A stretch of 43,885 nucleotides of DNA from Pirellulaceae bacterium (GTDB lineage: Bacteria; Planctomycetota; Planctomycetia; Pirellulales; Pirellulaceae). The notes beneath the pieces are model-generated. The model was not told the DNA's origin. It did no database searches and saw only the letters and a program-made list of their open reading frames with translations. Shown here in pieces: positions 16,861 to 26,249 of this stretch (positions within the stretch are counted from its first letter, which is position 1; each line of letters begins with the position of its first letter). The position numbers were made by a program, and so were the translations under genes. The DNA is taken from positions 1 to 43,885 of the forward strand of contig JAKVBY010000035.1 in NCBI GenBank assembly GCA_022446825.1, in the 5' to 3' direction.

Positions 16861-17454
16861 GTGAGGTCCAGGATCTCTCTGGAAACGATGCTGCGATGGA
16901 GTGGAATCTGAGAGGTAGTGGTCGCCGCTCGGGAACCTGTCCCTCGAAACGCTGTCGAGTAGTTGCCAAGCAGCAGTTTATCCTAACTTTTCAGTCTGGC
17001 CAAATACCAACGTTCTTGGGGGTTGGAAAGGTGCGGGAAGTCGAGGAATAGTGAGGTGCTGGGTAGCCAAACTAGTTGGCGTGCTAGTGTGTGGTGTGGG
17101 ATACACTCACGCAGCCTTCTTGGTGGAACGAGTGTTCTTTCGGCAGAGTTTGATTCCACTGTATTTGAAGCGGACTGCAAAGATTGAATTGGTGTAGTGG
17201 GGAGCTTGCTAGGTTGTCATTGCTGCCGGAGGTCCATCATGAGGTGATCAGCAGCTGAGAAACGACTTGGTGGCTAGAGAAAGTTTGATTTAAAGTCGGC
17301 TTCTGCGTGGAAAATGCCCGAGTCCAGCAATATTGACGACGATTTGGGGGAGTGTTCTCACAATCCGTGCTCCCTTCTAGAGTCGTTGTCGCGCGTCTCA
17401 TTATGGCTGACGCTCTGACGGAAAGTGCAGATTCAGTTACAATGAGTTTGCTTG
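16861..17454. other. Divergent intergenic region, no gene seen
   Basis: About 600 bases between the M14 gene (minus) and the protease-SirB1 gene (plus). Short open frames here encode nothing recognisable and lack plausible starts. I see no tRNA or clear structured RNA. It could be a decayed gene, a long leader or simply promoter DNA for both neighbours. Confidence 0.45.
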
Positions 17455-17482
17455 TTGAGATTCTTAGAATTGGACTGATAAT
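17455..17482 (+). promoter_or_regulatory. Possible sigma-70-like promoter for the protease-SirB1 fusion gene
   Basis: TTGAGA (17455-17460), a 16-base spacer and GATAAT (17477-17482) lie just before a GGGAG ribosome site (17491-17495) and the ATG at 17503. This is a match by eye only; the implied 5' leader is very short. Confidence 0.3.
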
Positions 17483-17502
17483 TTGTTGACGGGAGCAACC
17501 GA

Positions 17503-19743
17503 ATGACGCCATTGATTCGGAAGGGTGTGCTACTTTTCGCAGGAGCGCTCGTGATTGCAGCTGCGCAAAATGTTGTTGTTGCAAATGGTGATGAGGAGGC
17601 GTCCAAACAACCACTCAGCGTAGAGGAAATCGCTAAAACAACACGTGGTTCGATTGTCGTTGTAACAGTGCCGGATCGCGAAGGTAAGGAAAAGCATCTG
17701 GGGACCGGCTTTGTTGTATCCGACACAGGGTTGATTGCGACGAATCTCCATGTGGTTGGTCAAGGTCGACCTATTTCCGTGCGCACGGCGGATAAGAAGT
17801 TGTTGCCGGTAACTGCTGTTCATGCCTCCGACCGAAATCTTGATTTGGCGCTTTTGCAGATTGATGTGAGTGACGTAAAGTTGCAACCCCTGGAACTTGG
17901 CAACTCTGATGAGATTAGTGATGGGACCCCCGTTGTTGTTATGGGGAATCCACTTGGCTTGGAGCACAGTGTTGTGAGTGGGGTGATTTCCGGGCGCCGA
18001 GAGATGGAAGGCCGCAAGATGCTTCAATTGGCGATGCCGATTGAACCAGGTAATAGCGGTGGTCCCGTTGTCGACCGCCAGGGTCGAGTCCACGGTGTTG
18101 TGACGATGAAGTCGTTAGTCACAAAGAACCTGGGATTTGCAGTAGAGATTAACTATCTCAAAAGTTTGATTGAGCGTCCTAATCCTGTTCCTATTGAGCG
18201 GTGGTTGACAATCGGACAGATTGATCACCGGCGCTGGACAACTCTCTTTGGAGCCCATTGGCATCAAAGAGGTGGTCGGATTTACGTCGATGGGATGGGG
18301 GAGGGTTTTGGAGGCAGGTCGTTGTGTTTGTCGGCAATGGAACTTCCTGATGTACCATTTGAAGTTGCGGTTTCGGTTCGTTTGAATGATGAAGCTGGTG
18401 CGGCGGGGTTGGTGTTCCATGCTGATGGCGGTGATCGTCACTATGGGTTTTACCCTAGTAATGGCCGTTTGAGACTTAGCCGCTTTGATGGTGCGAATGT
18501 GTTTACATGGCAAGTGCTGAGAGAATTGCCGTCGGAGCATTATCAAGCCGGAGATTGGAATTATCTGAAGGTTCGTATCGAAGAGGATCGACTTAAATGC
18601 TACGTCAATGGTCACCTCTTGATTGAATCTGACGACCAAGTCTTTCGAAGTGGCAAGATTGGTTTGGCCAAGTTTCGAGACACGCAGGCAGAATTCAAGC
18701 ATTTTCAGGCCGCCCAAGAAATTCCTTCTCGCGAGGTGTCCACGGAAGACGCTAGTAGGATTGATCGATTGGTTGCGCAGTTGCCGCCGATGAAGGAGCG
18801 AGTACCCGCCGACTTGGAGCCTTTGGTGAAGGAGCCTGCCCGCAGCGTGATTGTAATTCGTGAAAAAGCCAAGGCTTTGGAAGAGCAGGTGAAAGAGTTA
18901 CGCCGAGTGGCTCGTGATGTGCATGCGCATCAAATTGCGGAGCAATTGACGATCCTCGTCAGCGAAAATCCCGACGGTTTCGATTTGCTCCGCGCGGCCT
19001 TGTTGATTTCGCAGCTCGACGAAGAGGATATTGACGTGCAGGGCTATTTAGACCACGTCGATTTGATGGCTTCTGCGATTCGCGACGAAGTACAAGGGAG
19101 TACGGATCCCGTTGAACTGCGGGTTGCGTTGAACGAATATCTGTTTCGCACAAACGGTTATCACGGTAGTCGTTTTGATTACTATCATGCTGCCAATAGC
19201 TACATGAATCGTGTGATTGATGATCGCGTCGGTTTGCCGATTACGCTCTCAGTCCTCTACATGGAATTAGGCCGCCGCATTGGTCTGGATCTGCAGGGTG
19301 TCGGCCTGCCGGGGCATTTCATCGTGAAGCAAGTCATTGCGGACGGCGAAGATCAATTGATTGATGTTTTCAACGATGCCAAGATTCTGACTCGTGAGGA
19401 TGCTGCACAAATTGTTCAAGATTTTGGTGGCCGTAAGTTGGTTGATGAGGATCTCGTAATCTCTCCGCGAACAGGGATTGCCATGCGGATGCTGATGAAT
19501 TTGCGTGGGCTTGCCGAACGAAAATCTGACAACGAGGCAATTTTGCGGTACTTGGAAGCGATGATTGCGATTGATCCTGAGGCCGTAGCCGAAAGGGGCA
19601 TGCGAGCGCTCATTCGATTTAATACAGGCCGTCGCAATGCTGCGATTGCTGATCTTGATTGGTTCTTACAGCACGAACCAGCGGGCCTTGATTTGGACCG
19701 CATCCGTGAAATGAAACAATATTTTTTGAGCCGCCCGCCATAG
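17503..19743 (+). CDS. Trypsin-like (HtrA-type) protease fused to a LamG/DUF1080-like domain and a SirB1-like transglutaminase domain
   Basis: 746 residues with a signal peptide at ~1-28. Residues ~40-230 are an S1C trypsin-like domain with an intact triad: His83 (NLHVVG), Asp114 (DLALLQ) and Ser185 (GNSGGP). There is no PDZ domain. Residues ~240-405 form a jelly-roll domain resembling DUF1080/LamG (segments GLVFHADGG, WNYLKVRIEEDRLKCYVNG, GKIGLAKF). A coiled-coil linker (~425-485) leads to a SirB1-like transglutaminase-core domain (~490-660; segments FDYYHAANSYMNRVI, GLPITLSVLYMELGRRIG and LPGHF) and its helical TPR-like C-terminal partner (~665-746). Usually SirB1-like proteins are stand-alone; I infer an exported protease with a binding module and a SirB1-like accessory. 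ATG with GGGAG seven bases upstream. It converges on the CnoX gene with only six bases between stops. Confidence 0.88.
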   Translation: MTPLIRKGVLLFAGALVIAAAQNVVVANGDEEASKQPLSVEEIAKTTRGSIVVVTVPDREGKEKHLGTGFVVSDTGLIATNLHVVGQGRPISVRTADKKLLPVTAVHASDRNLDLALLQIDVSDVKLQPLELGNSDEISDGTPVVVMGNPLGLEHSVVSGVISGRREMEGRKMLQLAMPIEPGNSGGPVVDRQGRVHGVVTMKSLVTKNLGFAVEINYLKSLIERPNPVPIERWLTIGQIDHRRWTTLFGAHWHQRGGRIYVDGMGEGFGGRSLCLSAMELPDVPFEVAVSVRLNDEAGAAGLVFHADGGDRHYGFYPSNGRLRLSRFDGANVFTWQVLRELPSEHYQAGDWNYLKVRIEEDRLKCYVNGHLLIESDDQVFRSGKIGLAKFRDTQAEFKHFQAAQEIPSREVSTEDASRIDRLVAQLPPMKERVPADLEPLVKEPARSVIVIREKAKALEEQVKELRRVARDVHAHQIAEQLTILVSENPDGFDLLRAALLISQLDEEDIDVQGYLDHVDLMASAIRDEVQGSTDPVELRVALNEYLFRTNGYHGSRFDYYHAANSYMNRVIDDRVGLPITLSVLYMELGRRIGLDLQGVGLPGHFIVKQVIADGEDQLIDVFNDAKILTREDAAQIVQDFGGRKLVDEDLVISPRTGIAMRMLMNLRGLAERKSDNEAILRYLEAMIAIDPEAVAERGMRALIRFNTGRRNAAIADLDWFLQHEPAGLDLDRIREMKQYFLSRPP

Positions 19744-19749
19744 CAAAAC

Positions 19750-20607
19750 TTAGTATAAGGCCAGCGAGAGCTTGCGCCGGTACTCGGCAATGAGGTCGGA
19801 GTCGTCCGGAAGTATGCGGAAGACGTCGACCATAAGTTCGCGTGCGGATTCACCCAGGCCGTGGCGATCGCGTTGGAGAAGGTCGAGGCAGATCTCGAAG
19901 CACTCGCGATAGGCTTCGGTTCCGACAAACGCTTCTGCCAATTTTAGTTGCAAGTCGAGGTCATTTGGATTGGCCGTTGCTGCAGCTTGACAGGCTTCGA
20001 CATCACCGCCTTGTTTGCTTTGCAATTCTAGCTGAGCCTTTACTTTTTCGGCTTCTGGTTCGAGGAAACCGCGTCTCTCTAATTCGGCAATGATCTCACG
20101 ACAGGCATCGTGCTTTTCCTGTAACAAAAGGGTGCGTGCCAGTCCAATCGAGGCCTCGGTTACATTCGGATTGCTTTCGAGGAATTGACGGTATTTTTCT
20201 TCGGCTTCTGCAGGGTTTGTGCTTTCCAAAGGCTGGATGGACGTAAATTGAGCCTGAGTGCAGATTTGTTCCAGCCATGAGCGAATTGTTTCTTCCGGGA
20301 GGACCCCCTGGAAAAAATCAACCACTTCACCTCCAGAAATGGCAAAGACTGCAGGGATCGAACTGACCTGAAAACGTTGAGCAGCGGTTTCATTTTTTTC
20401 TGTCTCGGCTTTAGCAAGAACAAAGCGGCCGTTGAATTCACGCGCTAAGTCTTCCAGTACCGGTCCGAGACTTCGGCAGGGCTGACACCACTCAGCCCAA
20501 AAATCCACAACGACCGGTATGTCTTGGGAGCGTGCCGTCACCTCTTGCTCAAAGGTGTCTTCGGTAACGTCGAGGATCCACGGTGATTTGTCTGAGGGCT
20601 CATTCAT
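19750..20607 (-). CDS. cnoX: CnoX/YbbN-type thioredoxin-TPR chaperedoxin
   Basis: 285 residues, the usual size for the family. Residues ~10-115 are a thioredoxin fold with an active-site WCQPC (Cys41, Cys44) and the cis-Pro segment SSIPAV around residue 84. Residues ~130-285 are TPR-like helical repeats, and the ending LIAEYRRKLSLALY is typical of YbbN/CnoX. In Escherichia coli CnoX the first cysteine is missing and the protein is a holdase that protects GroEL/DnaK clients; here both cysteines are present, so redox activity is plausible. No signal peptide, so cytoplasmic. ATG start. It is divergent from the symporter gene (161 bases apart). Confidence 0.87.
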   Translation of the reverse strand: MNEPSDKSPWILDVTEDTFEQEVTARSQDIPVVVDFWAEWCQPCRSLGPVLEDLAREFNGRFVLAKAETEKNETAAQRFQVSSIPAVFAISGGEVVDFFQGVLPEETIRSWLEQICTQAQFTSIQPLESTNPAEAEEKYRQFLESNPNVTEASIGLARTLLLQEKHDACREIIAELERRGFLEPEAEKVKAQLELQSKQGGDVEACQAAATANPNDLDLQLKLAEAFVGTEAYRECFEICLDLLQRDRHGLGESARELMVDVFRILPDDSDLIAEYRRKLSLALY

Positions 20608-20768
20608 AGTTATGACAGTTTATGCCGTTTGTATTTCGAAGCAACCAGAGGTGCTTTCAATGGTTCCTAGGCCAGATTGCGGATTAAGGAATCTGGGGGC
20701 CACCGTTGCGGCGACTCATGGGCACTCTACAATGAACTTCAAGATCTTCAACCCATCTCAGCGAGGCG

Positions 20769-22985
20769 ATGAGTAAAACGATGCATGTTCTCGATTACGT
20801 CGTTCTGGTGGTTTATTTCTTCATCTTGATTGGTATTGGCATCTACTGTGCGCGGCGCATCCATAAGCAGGAAGACTATCTGCTGGGTGGTAGAGGATTT
20901 GGCAAATTACTGCAAACCTTTGCAGCCTTCGGTGCCGGTACTGGGTCGAGCGATCCGATTAACACTGCACGTAGCACTTTCGTGGGTGGAATGAGCGGCA
21001 TGTGGAGCGTCATGTTTTGGCTCTTCGTGACACCGTTCTATTGGATTACGGGAGTCTGGTACCGACGTATGCGGCATTTGACCCTCGGTGACTGGTATGT
21101 TGAACGATATGAATCAAAACGGCTTGGCGCTGCGTACAGTATTTTCGGCGTGCTGTTCTTTATGATTTATGGATCGATGTTCTTTACGGCAATTGCCACA
21201 ACGGCGGAGCCGATGATTGGTGAAACGGTGAATGTTTTGGGTAGTCAGGTACCCTTGAAATATGTGCTGATTCCAACGGTCGCGGTGGTAGTTTTACTCT
21301 ATGGCATGGCCGGTGGTCTGGCGGCCGCCTATTACACCGATTTGTTACAGGGTATCTGTATCATCGCTTTGAGTGTCATGCTGATTCCACTTGGTCTGAC
21401 CGCACTGCAAAACGCTTCCAATTTAAATCCGACCGGAGCCATGGCGGGAACGGAGGTGATGCATGATCAGTTGCCAAAATCCTTTTTTGATATCATTACC
21501 TCCAGTGCTGCCGAATTCTCTGTTTATTACCTACTTGCCATTGTCTTCGCAAATCTGGCGGGTATCGTCGTACAGCCGCATTTTATTGCCACAGGGGGAG
21601 GATCTGCCAAATCCGAACAGGACGCTCGAGTCGGTTTGGTAGTCGGCAATTTCCTAAAGAGATTCTGCACGCTTGGCTGGGTGTTAACCGCCTTAATTGC
21701 AGCGGCACTTTACGCGGATATTCCAGAACTCGTTGACCATCCTGATCGCACCTGGGGCTATGCATCCATGCACCTGTTGGGCCCGGGATTTCGTGGGTTG
21801 ATGTTGGCCTGTTTGTTGGCTGCCTTGATGAGTAGTGTCGACGCCCAAATGGTCGTGGGAGCCGGGCTTATTTTGAGAAATCTCTATATGCCGTTTATTA
21901 AACCCAAGGGTACAGAAAAGGAATTTCTCTGGATTGGACGTATTGTTGGCGTCGTGGTTGTGGGGGGATCCGTCGTTTTTGCATTGACGATTTTCGATAT
22001 GCTGGGCCAGCTAAAGTTAACCTTCTGGTTTCCACTCGTTTTTGCCGCCCCTTTCTGGGTTGGCATGTACTGGCGACGTGCCTCCACCCGAGCGGCCTGG
22101 ATCACGGTTATCTACTGTTTGTTATTCTTCTTTATAATTCCCTTTTTTGGCCCGAAAGTCATCCCTGCTTTACGGACCAATGAGTCACTCATGCAATTAA
22201 CGCTTCATACACGCACGACGCAACAAGTTCCGATGTCAAAATCAGATCTGCGGCGCGAGTACTCGCGTGAAGTCAAATTGTGGAACGATTCAATGGAGAA
22301 AGTGCAGGGAGATGAAAAAGAAAGATTGCAGCAGTTGGAACCCTCACTTAGTCCCGACGGAAACACACTAAGCCTTCCTTTTCGAGACGGCGTTAAGGAG
22401 ATGGTTGCTGACAAAACCCGTCAACCAAAGGTTAAAAATCTTGGCGGCAAGAGTATTTTTTGGGATAGCGTTGATCCGATCGATCCGTCTGTGAAACCCG
22501 AAGTTGTCAAGACTGAGGAACTCGATGACTACACGATCCGAGAGACGTTGGCATACCCCCGAGGAACGGTATTGCAAGTCAAGGGTAATCTGAAACTCAA
22601 CCTTGTTTTATACAAGCCATTTCTTGACATGCAGACTATGTCTGCCTCCTCGCTTAATGCATTAGAATTAGTCCCCAAAATTGTGATGCCATTTTTAGTA
22701 ATGATTGGGCTTAGTTTCTTCACGCCGCGTAATAGTGAAGAGGCCTTGGATCGTTATTATGCGAAGATGAAAACACCCGTTGTTCCTGATCCAGATGCGG
22801 ATGCAAAGAATCTCATCGAGCGATTGGCCGACAAAGAGTTTCTCAAGAGTCGTAAGTTGTTTCCCGATTCCGATCTGGAAATTCAGCGGCCGACCTTTGC
22901 GGATATCTTTGGGTTTGTTGCTTGCTTCCTGACCTGCTTTGCTATCATCGGTGTCGCAATGTGGATTGCTACAATAGGAACCTAA
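20769..22985 (+). CDS. Sodium:solute symporter (SSS family) with a large hydrophilic insert
   Basis: 738 residues with about 12-13 hydrophobic helices. The N-terminal half carries SSS-family features: an initial helix followed by EDYLLGGRGFG, a Gly-rich unwound region (FGAGTGSSDP), GDWYVERY, and YGMAGGLAAAYYTDLLQG. A hydrophilic segment of ~150 residues (~475-625) lies between two C-terminal helices and is not usual in the family. Two further helices follow (~640-660 and ~710-735). It most likely imports a solute with Na+ across the cytoplasmic membrane; the substrate is unknown. GAGG sits only two bases from the ATG at 20769; an ATG at 20781 is the alternative. The pepP-like gene begins 47 bases after the stop. 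Confidence 0.87.
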   Translation: MSKTMHVLDYVVLVVYFFILIGIGIYCARRIHKQEDYLLGGRGFGKLLQTFAAFGAGTGSSDPINTARSTFVGGMSGMWSVMFWLFVTPFYWITGVWYRRMRHLTLGDWYVERYESKRLGAAYSIFGVLFFMIYGSMFFTAIATTAEPMIGETVNVLGSQVPLKYVLIPTVAVVVLLYGMAGGLAAAYYTDLLQGICIIALSVMLIPLGLTALQNASNLNPTGAMAGTEVMHDQLPKSFFDIITSSAAEFSVYYLLAIVFANLAGIVVQPHFIATGGGSAKSEQDARVGLVVGNFLKRFCTLGWVLTALIAAALYADIPELVDHPDRTWGYASMHLLGPGFRGLMLACLLAALMSSVDAQMVVGAGLILRNLYMPFIKPKGTEKEFLWIGRIVGVVVVGGSVVFALTIFDMLGQLKLTFWFPLVFAAPFWVGMYWRRASTRAAWITVIYCLLFFFIIPFFGPKVIPALRTNESLMQLTLHTRTTQQVPMSKSDLRREYSREVKLWNDSMEKVQGDEKERLQQLEPSLSPDGNTLSLPFRDGVKEMVADKTRQPKVKNLGGKSIFWDSVDPIDPSVKPEVVKTEELDDYTIRETLAYPRGTVLQVKGNLKLNLVLYKPFLDMQTMSASSLNALELVPKIVMPFLVMIGLSFFTPRNSEEALDRYYAKMKTPVVPDPDADAKNLIERLADKEFLKSRKLFPDSDLEIQRPTFADIFGFVACFLTCFAIIGVAMWIATIGT

Positions 22986-23020
22986 ACCCATTCTTGGGTC
23001 CAAGAATAATTTTTAGCAAA

Positions 23021-23024
23021 AGGA
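23021..23024 (+). promoter_or_regulatory. Shine-Dalgarno deciding the Xaa-Pro aminopeptidase start
   Basis: AGGA eight bases before a GTG at 23033. This start avoids a 64-base out-of-frame overlap with the symporter gene that the upstream in-frame start at 22922 would require. Confidence 0.6.
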
Positions 23025-23032
23025 ATTTATCT

Positions 23033-24124
23033 GTGGGGCGGTTTGAACAACGTCGCGACAAGCTTCGCCGACTTGTACGCAAGGAAGGCGCGGACGGCAT
23101 TCTTATTACCAATTTTTTAAATGTCTCTTATCTCACAGGATTTAGCGGAGATGACAGTTATTTGCTCGTTCACCGTGAAGGGGCCATCATACTTAGCGAC
23201 ACACGCTATGCAGAACAATTAGCCGAGGAATGTCCTGGCCTTGAGGTGGATATTCGCCGGTCAGGACAAAAGATGGTCGACTCGATTGTGAAAACCACAA
23301 AATATGCCAAGGTTACGCATCTTGCCATCGAAGCGGCTTCGATGACCGTGGCTCTTCGCGACACCATCAAGACGCAACTGAAGAAAACCGACTTGGTGCC
23401 AACGACCGGGCTTGTAATGGGGTTGAGAGAGATCAAAGATCGTGAAGAAATTAAGGAAATAAGAAAGGCTGTAGACGTTGCGCAGCGAGCATTTGCGGTC
23501 ATCCGTGCGTCCTTGCGGCCGGCAAGAACTGAGCAGGAAATTGCCCACGATCTCGAAAATCAAATCAGATTGTTCGGCGGTTCTGGGTGCAGCTTTGCCC
23601 CTATCGTTGCTGTTGGTGCAAGAGCGTCTCTGCCTCATGCCATGCCCACGGATCACCGCATCGGTGCAGCCGATTTTGTCTTAATTGATTGGGGGGCCTT
23701 GGTCGGTGGTTATATGAGTGACTTGACGCGTGTTTTAGTCACCGGTAAAATTTCGACGAAACTTGAACGTATATATGGAGTTGTGTTAAAAGCCCAATTG
23801 GCTGCCATCCAAGCAATTAAGCCGGGCGTGTTGATGAAGGACGTCGATGCAGCGGCAAGGAAGGTAATTGCGAACGCCGGCTACGGAAAGCAGTTCGGCC
23901 ACGGTTTGGGGCATGGAATTGGGCTCGAAATACATGAGATGCCACGCTTGGCAGCGGACTTCGACCAGCCGCTGAAATCAGGTATGGTGGTAACTGTAGA
24001 GCCAGGAATTTATTTGCCTAATTGGGGTGGCGTTCGGATTGAAGACGATGTGTTGGTGACGAAAGGTGGGCACGAGGTACTGACCAGCGTCCCCAAAGAT
24101 TTTTCCAGTGCGATCGTCTCCTAA
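23033..24124 (+). CDS. pepP: Xaa-Pro aminopeptidase (M24B, aminopeptidase P type)
   Basis: 363 residues from GTG 23033, the size of short bacterial proline peptidases. The N-terminal creatinase-like domain (~1-130) contains the usual NVSYLTGFSGDDS segment. The pita-bread domain carries all five metal ligands: Asp219 (LIDWGA), Asp230 (SDLTR), His294 (GLGHGIG), Glu323 (VEPG) and Glu337 (RIEDD). It removes the N-terminal residue before proline using two metal ions. No signal peptide, so cytoplasmic. It lies upstream of accB and accC, a gene order seen in many bacteria. The in-frame start at 22922 is rejected because the added residues are unrelated to the family. Confidence 0.92.
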   Translation: MGRFEQRRDKLRRLVRKEGADGILITNFLNVSYLTGFSGDDSYLLVHREGAIILSDTRYAEQLAEECPGLEVDIRRSGQKMVDSIVKTTKYAKVTHLAIEAASMTVALRDTIKTQLKKTDLVPTTGLVMGLREIKDREEIKEIRKAVDVAQRAFAVIRASLRPARTEQEIAHDLENQIRLFGGSGCSFAPIVAVGARASLPHAMPTDHRIGAADFVLIDWGALVGGYMSDLTRVLVTGKISTKLERIYGVVLKAQLAAIQAIKPGVLMKDVDAAARKVIANAGYGKQFGHGLGHGIGLEIHEMPRLAADFDQPLKSGMVVTVEPGIYLPNWGGVRIEDDVLVTKGGHEVLTSVPKDFSSAIVS

Positions 24125-24205
24125 CTAGTCGCACCTAACTACTCGCCTTATCTGCTGAAATTTCAGTTGATTCATCGCTTGCACGATGAACACCCGGAGA
24201 ACTTG

Positions 24206-24682
24206 ATGTCGGAATCGGACCAGACACCTAGCGTATTTGATCACGACCAAATCGTTCGATTGGTTGAATTAATGAAGGAGCACGGCCTTACGGAAGTGGA
24301 TTTGCGCGAGGCAGAGCAACAGATTAGGCTTTCTCGCCAAGGAGTGCCGAGTAGCATTCCTAGTCCGCCCGTAGCGCCTGTGGTGGGGCAAGCTGTTCCA
24401 GCGACTCCAGCGGAAACTACCGAGGTAGAGCCAGAAAATATTAAATATATCACGAGCCCTATGGTGGGGACGTTTTATTCAAGGCCGAATCCAGAGGCAC
24501 CGTCGTATGCAAAGATCGGCGACCAAGTTGACCCTGAGAAAACGGTATGCATTATCGAGGCTATGAAGGTGTTTAATGAGATTCCGGCCGAAATTCGCGG
24601 CCAAATTGTGAGTGTTTTGGTCGAAGACGAGGAAGCCGTAGAATTCGGTGCCCGTCTGTTCAAAGTTGATACCAATAAGTAG
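24206..24682 (+). CDS. accB: Biotin carboxyl carrier protein of acetyl-CoA carboxylase
   Basis: 158 residues from ATG 24206, preceded by GGAG (24196-24199) with six-base spacing. A TTG at 24167 is in frame but has no site. The N-terminal helical region (~1-50) is followed by a Pro/Ala/Val-rich linker (~52-78) and the biotinyl domain (~80-158), with Lys121 in the EAMKVF biotinylation motif and the thumb-containing SPMVGTFY segment typical of AccB. It carries carboxybiotin between AccC and the carboxyltransferase in the first step of fatty-acid synthesis. accC starts 12 bases after its stop, so the two are almost certainly cotranscribed. Confidence 0.95.
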   Translation: MSESDQTPSVFDHDQIVRLVELMKEHGLTEVDLREAEQQIRLSRQGVPSSIPSPPVAPVVGQAVPATPAETTEVEPENIKYITSPMVGTFYSRPNPEAPSYAKIGDQVDPEKTVCIIEAMKVFNEIPAEIRGQIVSVLVEDEEAVEFGARLFKVDTNK

Positions 24683-24694
24683 GCCCGTTTGGCA

Positions 24695-26032
24695 ATGTAT
24701 AACCGTATCCTCATCGCCAATCGCGGCGAGATCGCGTTAAGAATCATACGCGCATGCAAAGAAATGGGTATCGAGACGGTTGCCGTTTTTAGTGAAGGCG
24801 ATCGTGGTAGTGCTTATCTTGACTTGGCTGATGAAGCTTATTGTGTCGGTCCGGCTAAGTCAGCGCAAAGCTATCTGAAAATTGACCGCATCATCAGTGC
24901 TGCGGAAGTCGGAAACGTTGAGGCGATTCATCCTGGGTATGGATTTCTTGCTGAAAACGCCCATTTTAATGAGGTGTGTCGCAGCTGTAAAATTGATTTT
25001 ATTGGCCCGAGTCCTGAAGCCATGGAAATGTTGGGTGATAAAAATCAGGCTCGGAGTATCGCACGTCAGGCGAAGGTTCCGGTGGTTCCCGGCAGTGCTG
25101 GATTGTTGCAAGATGAAGACGAAGCGTGCCAGGTAGCTGAGGAAATCGGCTATCCCGTTCTCATTAAGGCGACGGCGGGTGGTGGGGGAAAGGGCATGCG
25201 TGTTGCCGCCAATGAAATGAACTTAAAGACTGCCATTAGTCAGGCGCGAACAGAAGCTGAGGCTTCGTTTGGTAATGCGGGCGTGTATCTTGAGAAGTTC
25301 ATTGAGCGACCGCGTCACGTGGAAGTGCAAATGTTGGCAGATCATCACGGGAATGTCGTGCACCTTTGGGAACGTGAGTGTTCGACTCAACGTCGACACC
25401 AAAAGCTGATCGAAGAAAGCCCTGCCCCGAACCTTCCCAAGAAGACGCGTGAGGAAATGTGCTCAGCGGCCGTGCGATTGTTGAAAAAGGCCAATTATAC
25501 CAATGCGGGCACGGTCGAATTTATTGTTGACCAAGAAAATAATTTTTATTTCATAGAAGTAAATGCTCGTATTCAAGTTGAACACCCGGTGACTGAAATG
25601 GTGACTGGAATTGATCTGATTCGGTCGCAAATTGAAATTGCGTCGGGTGAGCCTTTGCCGATGAGGCAGAAAGATATTGTGTGTAAAGGTGCGGCGATCG
25701 AATGCCGCATTAATGCCGAAGATTCGGACCATAATTTTCAACCTTGTCCGGGAGTAATCAAGCAGATGTTTGTGCCCGGTGGGTTGGGGGTCCGTTTTGA
25801 TTCACATGCACACACAGGTTACACTGTCCCGCCTCATTACGACTCGATGATTGGTAAGTTGATTGTGCATCAACCGACTCGAGCTGAAGCCATTGCATGT
25901 ATGTTACGTGCATTAGAGGAACTTCGTGTTGAGGGCATTGCGACGACAGCAGTATTCCACCGCAAAGTGTTGCGGCACAATGACTTTGTCGAAGGTTTGG
26001 TGGATACAGGTTTTGTCGAGAGGACTTGGTGA
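24695..26032 (+). CDS. accC: Biotin carboxylase subunit of acetyl-CoA carboxylase
   Basis: 445 residues, matching the usual AccC length of about 445-450. The N-terminal biotin-carboxylase domain begins [16 protein letters not shown]. The ATP-grasp glycine-rich loop [12 protein letters not shown] lies at ~162-173, and the catalytic region [16 protein letters not shown] at ~287-302, followed by the C-terminal biotin-carboxylase domain. It carboxylates the biotin on AccB using ATP and bicarbonate. The ATG at 24695 is preferred over a TTG two codons earlier. AGTAGG overlapping the accB stop may be the ribosome site. A GGCG/CGCC mini-hairpin right after the stop is not followed by a T run. Confidence 0.96.
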   Translation: MYNRILIANRGEIALRIIRACKEMGIETVAVFSEGDRGSAYLDLADEAYCVGPAKSAQSYLKIDRIISAAEVGNVEAIHPGYGFLAENAHFNEVCRSCKIDFIGPSPEAMEMLGDKNQARSIARQAKVPVVPGSAGLLQDEDEACQVAEEIGYPVLIKATAGGGGKGMRVAANEMNLKTAISQARTEAEASFGNAGVYLEKFIERPRHVEVQMLADHHGNVVHLWERECSTQRRHQKLIEESPAPNLPKKTREEMCSAAVRLLKKANYTNAGTVEFIVDQENNFYFIEVNARIQVEHPVTEMVTGIDLIRSQIEIASGEPLPMRQKDIVCKGAAIECRINAEDSDHNFQPCPGVIKQMFVPGGLGVRFDSHAHTGYTVPPHYDSMIGKLIVHQPTRAEAIACMLRALEELRVEGIATTAVFHRKVLRHNDFVEGLVDTGFVERTW

Positions 26033-26249
26033 GGCGTAACGCCATCGTAAAAGTTTGCCGTTGATTGCATTCAATTAGTTGGTAGATGGCATGGTGGTTT
26101 AACTCTAAGGACTTGCCAATCATTAGATTTGAATCACGCACAACGGCTATTTCGAAAAAGCTCGCACCTGGGCGTGACAGCGAACGGGTCATAAAATACT
26201 GAAAATTCTTCTCGAGCAAGCAGCCGGTCAATAAGGAACGTGAGATTCG

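Noticed and set aside
19416..19928. Long minus-strand open frame opposite the end of the SirB1 fusion gene
   Set aside because: It is a mirror of two confidently assigned genes and has Ser/Arg-rich shadow composition.
22922..23032. N-terminal extension of the Xaa-Pro aminopeptidase
   Set aside because: It overlaps the symporter gene out of frame, has no family similarity, and a GTG at 23033 has a well-placed AGGA site.
24167..24205. TTG start for accB
   Set aside because: The ATG at 24206 has GGAG at good spacing and gives the usual AccB N terminus.
26033..26043. Terminator after accC
   Set aside because: The GGCG/CGCC stem is only four pairs and no T run follows.
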